A program made the position numbers and the translations under genes. DNA of 64,000 nt from Cristatella mucedo (lineage: Eukaryota > Bryozoa > Phylactolaemata > Cristatellidae). The stretch spans positions 8,400,001 to 8,464,000 of the forward strand of contig WPIO01000009.1 of assembly GCA_009760855.2 (NCBI GenBank), read 5' to 3'. Position 1 is the stretch's first letter. Every line of letters begins with the position of its first letter. The notes beneath the pieces were generated by a model. It saw nothing but the letters and a program-made list of their open reading frames with translations, was not told the DNA's origin and ran no database searches. Of the stretch, positions 1 to 11,100 are shown piece after piece.

Positions 1-70
1 CCACAACCCTTAAAGCAACAATGCCCTCTTGCCTCCTATTGCTCCTGCCTTTGGCACTGCGATAGTCCTT

Positions 71-350
71 AATAATAATAATAATATTGCACTTGATAAA
101 GCGCCCTCAGAGAACTTAATCTCTTTCTAGGTGCTTTACATTTGCTGCAAAGGGACATGCAATTGAATGGTAAGTAAAATCATGCTTGAAAAACAAACAC
201 AATGAATAACATGATTAGGGGTGACATGCACAGGGTCAGCATGCAAATGTGGTTAGTGGCAGCATGCACAGTGTCAGCACGCATAAGCACATTAAGGACG
301 AATCACAGGGACCCACTAAATGCTGCCCTAAATAGGTGTGTTTTTAAGTC
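71..350 (-). mobile_element. L2-like LINE, 3' end fragment
   Basis: On the minus strand this is the 3' end of the L2-like LINE that recurs through the window: the LINE 3'UTR, then a block resembling GTAAAGCACCTAGAAAGAG, then (ATT)n. The same sequence recurs near 25243, 44955, 60653 and 62832. It is a 5'-truncated copy with no intact ORF. Confidence 0.85.
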
Positions 351-404
351 CTTCCCAACCCCATCCTCCTCACTTTCTCTAACTTACAAAATATGAAGGT
401 TCTG

Positions 405-535
405 GCAGCCAAACGTCTAACGAATGGATCTGGCGTCAATAGAATCAAATGCTCTTGAAGGATCTAGCAGTACTAACAGAGAGGCTTGACCGGGAACATA
501 ATTGTTCAGAAGAGCATTGTAAACCTGAAAAAGTG
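405..535 (-). mobile_element. LINE reverse transcriptase relic
   Basis: The minus-strand translation reads FQVYNALLNNYVPGQASLLV followed by LLDPSRAFDSIDA. This matches the block of L2/CR1-group reverse transcriptases usually seen as LLVLLDLSAAFDTIDH. It is short and bounded by unrelated sequence, so it is a dead fragment. Confidence 0.7.
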
Positions 536-659
536 CAGAATGTATAGCTCAAAATGCCGATTAGAACTTGCTAGCAAGATCTGATGAATCAATGTAAATC
601 ATTTAGTTGTTCGGGCCACCACTAGTTCTAGTCTTGGATAGGAATGGCAGGAGGAAGAC

Positions 660-1095
660 TGGATAACCAGGGACGAGTGCTATCAGTTTCAACCTGTTCG
701 CGCCCTCAGGTCCTGTGTGGACAATAAATTAGCTGTCCCATTCCTCCGCTTAAAGACAGTTGGCGACAGAAGCTTTAGCTCTGCAGGTCCTAGACTGTGG
801 AACTCGCTTCCACAATTCTTACGAAACGACATCTACTCTCCAACTGCCGACTATGGCACATCTTTTTCAGCGGTCCTGAACTGCTACTCCTATGCTACTC
901 ACTGCCTCAACTGCTCTCCTAACTCTGCTATGCTTTGCACTTTCTCTTTGTTGCGTGAGACGAAGTCTGTTGGGTACCGAATGCGTACCGAAAGCCGCTT
1001 AGGCTGTGAGTGCGCTATACAAAACTCTCCTGCGTAACACCCACATGGTCTTTATGACTTTGCGGAGTTACTGAAGGAGATACATGGGTGGCAGC
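660..1095 (+). mobile_element. LINE-like 3' end, repeat family B
   Basis: The plus strand encodes a C-terminal LINE-type motif, VGDRSFSSAGPRLWNSLP, typical of the end of L2/CR1-group ORF2 proteins. Downstream is a 3' region (TTAGGCTGTGAGTGCGCTAT, then CGTAACACCCACATGG and a GGAGTTAC...GGAGATACA block). The same 3' region recurs near 27410, 37080, 42695 and, reversed, near 39125. It differs from the ATT-tailed L2-like family. Confidence 0.65.
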
Positions 1096-1427
1096 CAGAG
1101 GTCTAAGCACCTCGTAATGAAAGCTGTTGAAACAGGATCTGACGAACCAGTGGTCTTTTTTTAGCCTGGAGGACAAGCACATCGGATCGGACATGCACGC
1201 ACGCACGCGTACACGTACACACGTATACACACAACGCAAAGGTGGCAGCAGCAAGAGCAGCAGCAGCAGCAGCAAAGAAAGGTGAGACTGCCAAAGGAAA
1301 TGAGACTGGAAGCAATGAGATTGGAAGCCATTGAGACTGGAAGCAAAAACAGCTGCTGCTGCAGTCAATCGACTAAGCAGCGGTCGAGCGCTGGTGCAAG
1401 CAAGCAAGCAAGCAAGCAAGCACGCAC

Positions 1428-2268
1428 CGAGGAGTCCCGATTCGTCTTGCTTCGGCTGCCTAAACCTTGCCTCCACGCCCACGTCGTGCACGTAGGCCTT
1501 CAGGAGGTGGGGCATGCGCACGCCTTCGCAGCGCAGGACCGGCAGTCGAGCGAGCCCGCGCTCGACCGCCGGCGATGGTGGAGCCATCGACTGCCGATCC
1601 TGCGCCTCCAGCAGCAGCTCGGCATCGGTCGAGGTCGACCTGCTAACCGCCGGCACGAACTCCATCAGGTCGACCGCGGCCGACGAGGGCCGAGCCTTCG
1701 GCCGCGGGACGAGGAAGCCTTCGGGCGTCGTGATGAACTCGCCCTCCTCCTCCTCTTCCTCATCCTCTTCAGCATCGCGGTAGCCACCTCCCTCGCGCCG
1801 CGCTGCCACCACTGTTTGCTCATCGTCCTCGGTCGGCCTACGGCCAGCGGCAAGCTCCTCGGACCGCGTGCCACGGCTGATCGGCACCTGCTCTGCCGGT
1901 GCCGATCTGTGGCCGCTTGCCTCGCTGCTGCTGCTACCATCGTGTCCATCAAGGCCCGGCAGTCGCCACTTCAGGCCACTGCCTTGCTGCCGGTCACGGT
2001 AGCCGGACGTGGCCCAGGCGGCAGAGGGTGCCAGCAGCGGCTTGCCGACGACGCTCCACAAGTCACTGGCTCCGGCTTCACTGATCAGGTCGACGATCGT
2101 GCTCTCGGAAGAGGCAAAATTGTTCACCAGAGCGCAGTACTTCTTGGTGTCTCGCAGCATCGCTTCCCTCATCGAGGCCCAGAGCTTCGCCCCGAACAGC
2201 GGCTCGTAGTAAGTGTCGAAGTAGGCCAGCGCCAGCTCGGATGGCGGCCTCTTCTTGCCCGTGACGGC
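1428..2268 (-). CDS. NSUN4: NSUN4-like mitochondrial rRNA cytosine-5 methyltransferase, N-terminal exon (partial gene)
   Basis: NSUN4 methylates cytosine-5 of mitochondrial small-subunit rRNA and works with MTERF4 in mitoribosome assembly (family knowledge). This exon encodes the family N-terminal block: LALAYFDTYYEPLFGAKLW, then KKYCALVNNFA, ending ...RFRQPKQDESGLL just before the expected D-YYLMDG segment. The acceptor TTCAG at 2271-2269 and donor GTGCGT at 1427-1422 leave 280 codons plus one base; phase 1 (G) suits the following Asp codon. The frame upstream has no ATG before a stop at 2388, so an earlier exon must carry the start and probably the mitochondrial presequence. An insert of about 140 residues between the conserved blocks is acidic and Ser/Ala/Arg-rich and makes this part about twice the human length. 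The SAM-binding catalytic exons are not in the window and should lie to the left. The acceptor position is less certain than the donor. Confidence 0.82.
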
Positions 2269-2388
2269 CTGAACGATCGAGCCGCGAGTACACTCAGCGC
2301 CGGCGAGAGATCGCAGCCCAGCGGAGTGCACCCGGGCTGCACAAGCAAGTCTGGCAGGCCCCCAGTGAGGTGACTGGCGCCGATTCTA

Positions 2389-3084
2389 GTCTCCACAACA
2401 CTCCTGCGTGCACCCATCCCCTCCCAACACATCTCCTTGCGAGTATGTTCTTATGATACCTACGCTAGGGCACAACAACTACAACTGCTCGCAATGCAAG
2501 ATGTAAAAGGGGCATTGCTAAGCGGCCACCACAAAAGGCTGAGCCTTTTGTTTAGTGATAACTGCAATTGTCCTTCAATTGGTATAAAGCAATGTGGCCG
2601 CCCAAGTAGCAATGAGCAAAAGTCTCAGATGCCAAACTGCAGTGCATAAAAGCAGTTCTGCTGCTGCAAGAAGCCATCAATCGTGCTACACTGCAGCACG
2701 GAATCTTAGCCTGTGACTGCACAAAGCCGCACTCAGCAAGACGTCACGGCGGTACACTCGTACTTTGCCAGTGGCTCTCGGTAGCCAACACAGTCCTGAT
2801 CTGCAGCAACAGAGTTACGAAGAATGCACAGCAAAACCAGGACAGCTGCAAAAGTAGGAAGTATAGACACAGCAGTGAAAGACATTGGGAAAGGAAGTAC
2901 CAGAGTCGGCAGCCGAAGAAAAGTTATAGCCATTCTTGCACAAGAATAGCAACATGGAGCTCCATAGTTTTAGATCATGCAGAGCAAAAGCACCAATCGG
3001 AAGTCAATACTCTTTACAAGGGAGAGAGGCACGGCTAATTTAATGCTGTCCAGAGACTTCAGGACATGAGGCAGGTGATAACTA
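2389..3084. other. Intergenic, no gene seen
   Basis: This is the start of the gap between the divergent NSUN4 and UBE2J1 genes. No conserved protein, RNA gene or clear repeat was recognised here. The first exon of NSUN4, with start codon and transit peptide, is expected somewhere in 2270-5080, but no convincing candidate stood out. Confidence 0.4.
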
Positions 3085-3385
3085 GGCAGCAGCAGTAGCA
3101 GCAGCAATGGCAGCAGCAGCGGAGATGGCTGCAGCAGTGGTGGTGGCTGCAGCAGCGACGATGATGCGGCAGAGGGTATGACAGCAGCAGCAGGGGGGTG
3201 ACAGCAGCAGCAGCGGTGACAGCAGCAGCAATTACAGCAGCAGCAGAAGAGATGACAGCAGCAGTAATGACAGCAGCAGCAGCAATGACAGCAGCAGCAG
3301 CAGCGATAACAGCAGCAGCAGTAACAGCAGCAGCGGTGACAGACGCGGCAGTGGTGACAGCAACAACAGCAGCGGTGACAGAAAA
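3085..3385. repeat. CAG/GCA-rich imperfect trinucleotide repeat
   Basis: About 300 bp of interrupted (CAG)n with recurrent GTGACAGCAGCAG and AATGACAGCAGC motifs. Open frames exist on both strands, giving Ala/Thr or Leu/Ser runs, only because the repeat lacks stops. It lies between two divergent genes and has no sign of being coding. Confidence 0.9.
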
Positions 3386-5084
3386 AGCAGCGGTGGCCAT
3401 GGTGGCCCTAAATCGCTGCCAGCTGTGTAGGCCAAGTGAGAAATGTGGCTTACATCTGCAGCTCGACCAGTAGCAGCTGCTGCTCCTTTAAGCAAAATGG
3501 ACGCAAGTCGGAATTTCTTGAATTTCATAACAAATCTAGACTACCGCTAGAGATGTGGTGGCAGTTTTCATTAGTCCTACTAAAAGAGAGTTTCAGCCTC
3601 GAGTAAACCGTAAGTTAGTTCAAGCCTTAGCTATGCAGCAAGGTAGGAGGGTGTTACACAGGCGAGTTTCCAACAGTGTGCTTAAAGCTCAAGTGGGTTT
3701 TTTTGGAACACATCGGCTGCCAGCAGACTGCATCTCACAAAACAAAGAAACTGAGAAGCAAAGCAGAGTCTGAGAACGGTCGAGGAGGTGAGTAGCATTG
3801 AGGTAGCAGTGAAAAACGGCTGAAAGAATGTGTAACAGTCGACAGCAGGAGAGTTGAATTAATGTAATTCTAGACAGAAAAGGTGCACAAACCCAGACCG
3901 CACCTCCATCAAAATCTCAGCTCAAGAGCAGCGGTTAAACCGCCAGCTCGTTCTAGCTGTAGCACGCGCGTATGGCATCGTTCATGTTAGACCGTTTCGT
4001 GGGCTACTATGCTCCCACAGCTTAGAACTCACTACCAACTGACATCACGTCATCTCATGATTTAAAAACATTCCAAACTGAAGACCTACCTGTTCCACGA
4101 AACGTTTGCTCTGTCCAAATTTATTTCTTTGTGGGTTTTTAAAATGTACCGGCCATGATTCAGGGTAACCACGATATACTTTTCATGGTACCCTCGTTGG
4201 ACCGTCTTTCTCCTGTGTGCTTTGCTTACCCGTGCATGGTTGAGTGAGTGAGTGTTACGAATCGGGGGTTCTCCTAATCAACGACCGTGAGAGTTGCGCG
4301 TGCTTTCAAATGCTTGACTTAGCATGATAACTGGATGGTTGTGCATGCCAATTAAAGCAAGGTATCTTGCTTTAATTAACTGCTGGTTGCTGCTTCTCTT
4401 TCAATGAGTTGTAAAGCTCCTGGAAAGAGGTCGAGTTCTTTTAGGGTGCCACAGAAAGGACGTATTATTATCAGTGCTAATCCATAGAACGTGCTACGAG
4501 AACACGGAGCAGTGGAGACAGCGCAATACAACAGACGAAAGTTGGAAAGATTCTCCTCCGATACGGATTTCTGGCTGCAACTTCTAGCTCTCCAGCGTCG
4601 ACTACAAGGCCTGAGTTGCATGCTGGGCTGGCTGCTGAAAAAATATGCAGTGCGCACCCCATGCTCTCTTAAGTTGCTGTGGCAGCTGCTAATGCCATGG
4701 TTCCGGCAGACGCTTGGAGGCGCACGACCGGTGCGAACAACCGAAGCGTCGCGCGGTACCTACCCATTTCTGCTTATATTTAAATCGCTTCTGGGGAAGG
4801 AAAAACGCGTCGATCTGCAGACGGCTGACACACCGGCGTAGCGCCGAGGCCATTTGCATCGACCTCTTTCGCGTCTAGTCAACGAGCACGGCTGCAAAGT
4901 GGTTAAACATCGACGTGCGGCTTCGGTTCGAATCCCACATGTCCAACAGCGATTCCTATTATGCGCTATTTACATTCTGAGTCCTTGACCGATTACTTGG
5001 TTCCGCGGACGTGTAGCTACGGGCGCTGTCGTCTTGCGATCAAGGAGTCTCTCGGCGGCCCTGTCAGTACCATAGCATCGCAGC
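3386..5084. other. Intergenic region upstream of UBE2J1, with LINE and tRNA-like relics
   Basis: A degenerate L2-like 3' ORF2 fragment on the plus strand at about 3965-4160 resembles the APKAWNSLPT...TTFK stretch of better copies but has stops. At about 4880-4935 a tRNA-like stretch has a B-box-like GGTTCGAATCCCA preceded by AAAGTGGTTAAAC; no cloverleaf closes, so it is probably SINE-derived. The UBE2J1 promoter should be in the last few hundred bases, but no core element is recognisable. Confidence 0.5.
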
Positions 5085-5115
5085 ATGGAGAATCAGTATA
5101 ACTTGAAGAGTCCAG
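5085..5115 (+). CDS. UBE2J1: UBE2J1 exon 1, coding part
   Basis: Encodes MENQYNLKSP plus the first base of an Ala codon. The donor reads CCAG|GTAACC. Any 5'UTR extends upstream without a visible boundary. Confidence 0.92.
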
Positions 5116-8100
5116 GTAACCCCAGTGTTACTGCGACTGTCTGTGCATATTTTTTACTCCGAAAAAGAAACCGCCGGGTCGCCCCTTTCCTGACGTCGTA
5201 CTGCGGCTATCAGGATTGTTGCACCTTCGCGGCTGCTTTGCTCAGTACAGCTATCGGATAGTGTGCTTTCCAAGATCTTGGATCATTTTTTTGAATTCTT
5301 TTTCAGCTGTGAAGCGACTAATGAAGGAAGCAAAGGAATTGAGCGATCCAAGTGAACAGTACTACGCTCAGCCGCTAGAGGTACGTCGACTGGTGCTTTA
5401 TAAATAAATAAAATAAATCCTAGCTGATTAAACAGCCTCCTTTTGTATAGCGACAGAAGAGCCTTTACGGCTATCACCACCGCTTGCAGTGGCGATACAG
5501 AATCGCCCACTGCAGGAATCGAACCCACGACCTCGGGACCGAGGTCGTGAAAGCAACCGCCTTACCTAGTGTGCCATCGCGGCTCACCGTTATGATGAAC
5601 TCATCATGTACGCTAGAGCACAGTATCGGCGATACCGTCCCAGAACCTTGATATTTTTTAATCTTGCATAAAAAATGTACTGTGGCATTCTGTAATCCTG
5701 CTCGTTACACATGACAAGCCTTTGTTAACATGCAAGCAAAGTGTCAGTACACGTTTATTGATCTGTAAAGCTAAAAGGAAGTTTCACCACCGCTATTAGC
5801 AATCGTCTGTCTGAGCCGCTCGGGCACTGACTGAGCTAAGCGTTCGCAAATGTCTGGCGCATTCGTTCATCAGAAGTCTTGTAAACTTGAGAAAAGCAAG
5901 TCTTCAGATGTGAGACGGCAAGTATGACTTGTACTCCGAGCCTGTACTATCTGCTTCATCCCGGAGATGAACATTGAGATACAGGTCCGGAGATTGACTA
6001 GGCCATTCCATTACCGTAGTGGGCACTAAATCAAACGCAACAGTGTGGAGGAAAAATATTGAATGCGCTTCGCCGTGTGCTTAGAGTCATCGTAGAGATC
6101 ATCCGAAGAACCACTGAAGTATGGGGTGCCTCAGGGCTCTCCTAACAATTGGTTCATTCTTCCCTTGCAGCAAATGTAAAGTGCCTAGAAAGAGATTGAG
6201 TTCTCGGAGGGCACTATAACAAGTGTATTATTATTATTATTATTATTATTAACTACTCCTCCACCAGGCCAAGCATCGTACAACCCACTGTTCCGACTCA
6301 AATTGTTTAGCTGTACCTTGTACGAACCTTAAAACCTTTGGAGATCTTGCCTTTAGTTCAAATGCTCCCAAAGCTTGGAACTCACTCCCGACTGACGTCA
6401 CGACATCTCCTGACATTACAATATTTAAAAACAAGCTTAGAATACAACTGTGTATTACAGTTGGTCCTTGTGATTCGTCCTGTGTGGTGTGTTTAGCAGC
6501 AGCCTACTGCTACTGGTGCAAAACGAAGCATTCCCCGACCATGACCTCTCTGTTGCCAAATTTTGTCATCATCTGAGGATAATTACAATTGTCAGCCACC
6601 TTAACTGGGGAGCCGATGCTCACAATGCTTGGGTTTGCAGTTGCAAACAATGGCAAATTTGCTCTGACCACTCCGTACGACTTTGCTGCAGTCCTCGTGG
6701 GTCCAATGTGCTCAAGCCCTTGCCCACTGCAAACGAGCCACGTCGTGCTTGATTTTAAGAAGTAATCTTCTTTTTGTGATCCGAGCTAGCATGCCTTTTT
6801 CATCTAAGCCACCGCCTAATCGTATCCCCTACCGACTAGCTTTCCGGTAGCAGCCTGCAGGCTTTGAGCCCTTTGACGCCTCGAATAGGTGAACCGAGGC
6901 TTAACTAAAGTTTTGCCCTTTATTAGTCTTTCCCGTGTGGTGTCACGTGAGATGCGTCCTCGGCCGAGTCTCTTTGTCGCATCCATGGTACTGGTCGTAG
7001 CGATCTTTTTCTTCTTCAGGTTTTACCTCGCCGTAGTCTCCTCAATTCCGAACTCCTTAGCAATTGCAACGTTGGGCGAGTCCTGTTTGGTGCAACGCCC
7101 GCAATTAGCTCTTTGTAATGGCAGTCAACTAGACTGGTTTTTTGGACTGCCGATTGTTACAGCATGGGTTAGGAAATGAGAATAGTTGATGCACTGTAGC
7201 TTTTGTATATTACTGCCCATACCTGATTACCTCCAAATACATGCACGGCAGTCATTGTCAATGTGCTATGAACCGTGCAGATCCACCTTTTTTTTTTAGT
7301 AAATTTAAAGTGTTGAAGATGTATATTCTCCTTATTTTTGTGTCGAGTTTATTAGTTTTTTAAACGCCATTGTGAAAGACACTAGTTTCATTGGGGACGT
7401 TGGTTCTTTTGCTTTGCTTTAATGAGTCACGGTCGAAGGCCTTCTGCTGTTAACAAGGGGTTGCCAATACTTTTGACCTCTGGCATAGGAAATGAAACTT
7501 CTGAAAGCAAAAACACCTTGAGGCTATCGATGTGACAAGTGATTAGTCTGCTGTTTAATAAATTAATATATGATTTACTGTCGAGAAAGTGGAACCGTAT
7601 TATTGGGCCGTTTAGACTGTGGACATGCTGCTTTTTTGCATGCATTATTGATGCAAATAAGTCAGGCTGTTGAGACCCCATTTCAACGTGGAACTTTTGA
7701 CTTTCGAGACCCCATTTGTATAGATTCTTTTAATAGCGCTACTGTACCCATTGATTCAGTGGTTATGGGTAAACCAAGTGTGATTCAGAAATTGGAAAGG
7801 CTGACGCTCAAAATTGGCTCTGCCAGCATATCTCCTGTTGAATCAGCTCGAAATCTAGGTGTCATGTTCCAAAGTGACCTCTCGTTAGACGATCACATCA
7901 GCTCCACAGTCAAGTCTGCCTACTTTCAGCCACATTACATTGCTAAAATTCGGGCTTGTTTAGATAAGGATACCACGTCCAAGTTGGTCCATGCATTCGT
8001 GACATCCCGTCTTGACTTCTGTAACTCACTGCTTGCTGGCCCACCGGCCTGTACAATGAGGTGGTTACACCTAGTGCAAAACTCTGCAGCTAGGCTTGTC

Positions 8101-11100
8101 TGTCGTGAGCGGCACAGTTGCCACATCAAACCACTTCTCTCCGATCTGCACTGGCTCCCAGTCAAGCAACGCATCCACTTTAAGGTTTTGTCACTCACTT
8201 TCAGGTCCCTTCATTCTCTGGCTTCAGCCTACCTATCAGATCTACTGCCCCACCAGGCTAAGCATCGTACCACCCACTTTTCGGAATCGAACTGTTTACC
8301 TATACCGTGTACAAACCTCAGATCCTTGGGAGACCGTGCCTTTAGTTCGCATGCTCCCAAAGCTTGGAACTCGCTTACGACTTTCGTCACGACATCCCCT
8401 GACTTGACCACATTTAAAAAGAAATTAAAAACGCACCTATTTATGACAGCATTTAGTGGGTCCTTGTGATTCGTCCTTTATGTGCTTATGCATGCTGACC
8501 TGTGCATGCTGCCACTAACCACACTTGCATGCTGATCCTGTTAGTGTCACCCCTAACCTTGTTATTCTTGTTGCTTATTGAGCATGCCACTACCAACCGT
8601 CCAATCATGCTTCCTTTGCAACAAATGTAAAGCGCCTAGAAAGAGATTGAGTTCTGAGGGCACTTTATCAAGTGTGTGTTATTATTATTGTTATAGTGGT
8701 CATTTCTAGCGCAGCAATACACATTACACACACCTCTCTCGAGTACATTAGAATTGCTCTGCCTACTTAGTGAATGAATGTCTTCGACCGATTCTTTTTT
8801 AGCAAGCCCCTCTCATGGATCCCCACCCTCTCGCAGAAAGATTCTTGTTGCCGGCCACTCGGCCGCCGCCATTACTAAGGGTCATTTGAGTTTGGACACC
8901 GGGAGGGAGCCGCTGGCAGAAAGTGATTTGATTTGCTTCTCAGTTTGTCTGCTACTATTGCAAAGGTCCTAGTTACACGATCGATAGCGACTCGAACAAG
9001 GGTGCAGCCTGTAAAGCGTTCGTATGCCATGAACGAACGTGTTCAGGGATTGGGCTGGCCACGTGCTGTGTCACATGAGTTACCGCCTCGATTTAGCACT
9101 GCCATGTGTCTGTCAGCAACAGTGGATACGATGCAAATGCCTGCCGATGATCTCTGGGGGATGGGCTGGGGGTTGCATAGCTTTTGCCCTCCGGTAGTAG
9201 GCATTTCGGTTTCTTCGGCTGATTAGTTAGCCTCCTGGTAATGCTTCATAGCTTTTTGTTTGGCTATTGTTAGTGGAGTTTTCGTCCGCATTTCTTCCCT
9301 TTTTTTTTCCGCCGAGACTTGCTTTTCATTGCGGCTGCTGGTCGACGTCAAGATGCTCCCTCTTCGACGTGCAACTGTTATCTTACGATTCACACTGCAA
9401 ATGTAGCCAATGTTTCCTAACATAACAGTGCAAGTGTTTTCTAAACGGCATTTTTTGGCCTGTCTCCTTTCCTCACGACCATCGCATCGGCTGTCGCATT
9501 GCTGATTGAGTTGCTTCGAGTCTCGTTGATGAACGGCGACTGCCTAAGTGCAAGCTCACTCATTCGAGTAGCTGTGCGCTCTGATGCACTGCAGATCAGC
9601 TCTCTGTGTCCCTCTCCGTCTTGTGCGGCCCAATCTGTCTTGCCCGGCTCTCCGACGATGGCGGCACTGCACGCCACTGACGATGGCGGCACTGCACGCC
9701 ACTGCGCAGCAGGCTGCGCAGAGAGCGGTAGCCGCTGTTGCATGATGCTGTCACATGATGCTGGCCGGTTGTGAGAGGGCTGCAGGTTGTGAGGTGACTG
9801 GCGGCTGCGCAGCAGCGTGTGCGTTTGTGCTGCCGAGCATTGATCACCGGTGATTGCTTTTGGCGCTGCAGGAGAACTTGTTCGAGTGGCACTTCACCAT
9901 CCGAGGCCCTGCCGACTCGGAATTTGAAGGCGGCATCTATCACGGCCGCATCATTCTGCCACCCGAGTACCCCATGAAACCTCCGGCGATCATGCTACTG
10001 ACGGTAGGCGCATCGCCCATCGCTCGATAGTGGCACCGAGTGCTCGTTGGCCTACATGTTGTGCCGCTCGCTTGTCTGCCTGCTTGCTTCAGCAGTCGCA
10101 GCAAATGCCCCCCCCCCCGTTATGCATCACTAGTGCGTGGCAGCGATAGACGTTAGACTCACGGGATCGTGCAAGAGCACTGAGAGTCTGCTCGTCTAGC
10201 CGATTACGGCAATCGGCCGATCGTGGCAGACCAGTTGAACTCATATATTGAAAGTTTGCACTTAGTTTAGTAAGTTCTGGTCTGGGTTTAGAGCTAATCA
10301 TGGTTTATACTCTCCTTCTTGCTGATGTGATTGCCAAGCACAATCTCGGCTTTCACTTCTATTCGGATGACACTCAGTTGTACCTTTGCTTTGATCTCTC
10401 CCAGCCTTCGAGCACCTCAAATTCTCGTAACTCCCTTGCTGCATTTATTGATGGCATCTGCACATGAATGGCAGCAAATTTTCTTTAATTAAACGATGAT
10501 AAAAACTAGTTATGGCAAACCAAGTGTGGTTCAGAAATTGGAAAGGCTAACACTCAAAATCGGCTCTGTCAGCATATGTCGGTGAGCCGTGATGGCACAC
10601 TAGGTAAAGTGGTTGCTTTTCACGACCTCGGTCCCGATGTCGTGGGCTCGAATCCTGCGGTGGGCGATCCTGTATCGCCACTGCAAGCGATGGTGATAGC
10701 CGTAAAGGTTCTTCTGTTGCTATACAAAAAGAGGCTGTTAAATCAGCTAGTATTTATTTTTTTATTTATCTCACCGGGGTATTACTGGTACTGCCCTCAG
10801 TGGGAGACTCCAGAGTATTGATGTAAACTGACGTAACTCACTAGCTTGCTGGTCTACCGGCCTGTGCAATCAGGTGCATACAGTTGGTAATCAAGCAGCC
10901 TATCGACTCGAAGGTTTTGTCGCTCACGTTTTGGTTCCCTCTATTCTCTTGCTCCAGAAATACGTATTGGAAAAACTTCGTTGTCAGGATTTGCATCTGC
11001 TACCACTTTAGCTTTCGACTTTCCGAGTCATTTAGCTGTTTTTATAACCAACCCGAAATCCGTTGGAGATCTGCCTTCAGTTCTTACGCTTTCAAAGCAT

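Noticed and set aside
1015-1427. Continuation of the long minus-strand frame past the NSUN4 exon
   Set aside because: After the GTGCGT donor the reading becomes low-complexity Cys/Leu and CAG-repeat sequence unlike NSUN4; it is intron read-through.
1282-2373. 363-codon plus-strand open frame
   Set aside because: It is the antisense shadow of the GC-rich NSUN4 exon; it has no family motif.
3059-3528. Poly-Ala, poly-Leu and Thr-rich open frames
   Set aside because: These are translations of the CAG-type repeat on both strands.
10578-10660. Functional tRNA gene
   Set aside because: A and B boxes are present, but the acceptor stem does not close and the sequence continues into a SINE body repeated elsewhere. 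The same holds for the heads at 15898, 38708 and 58318.
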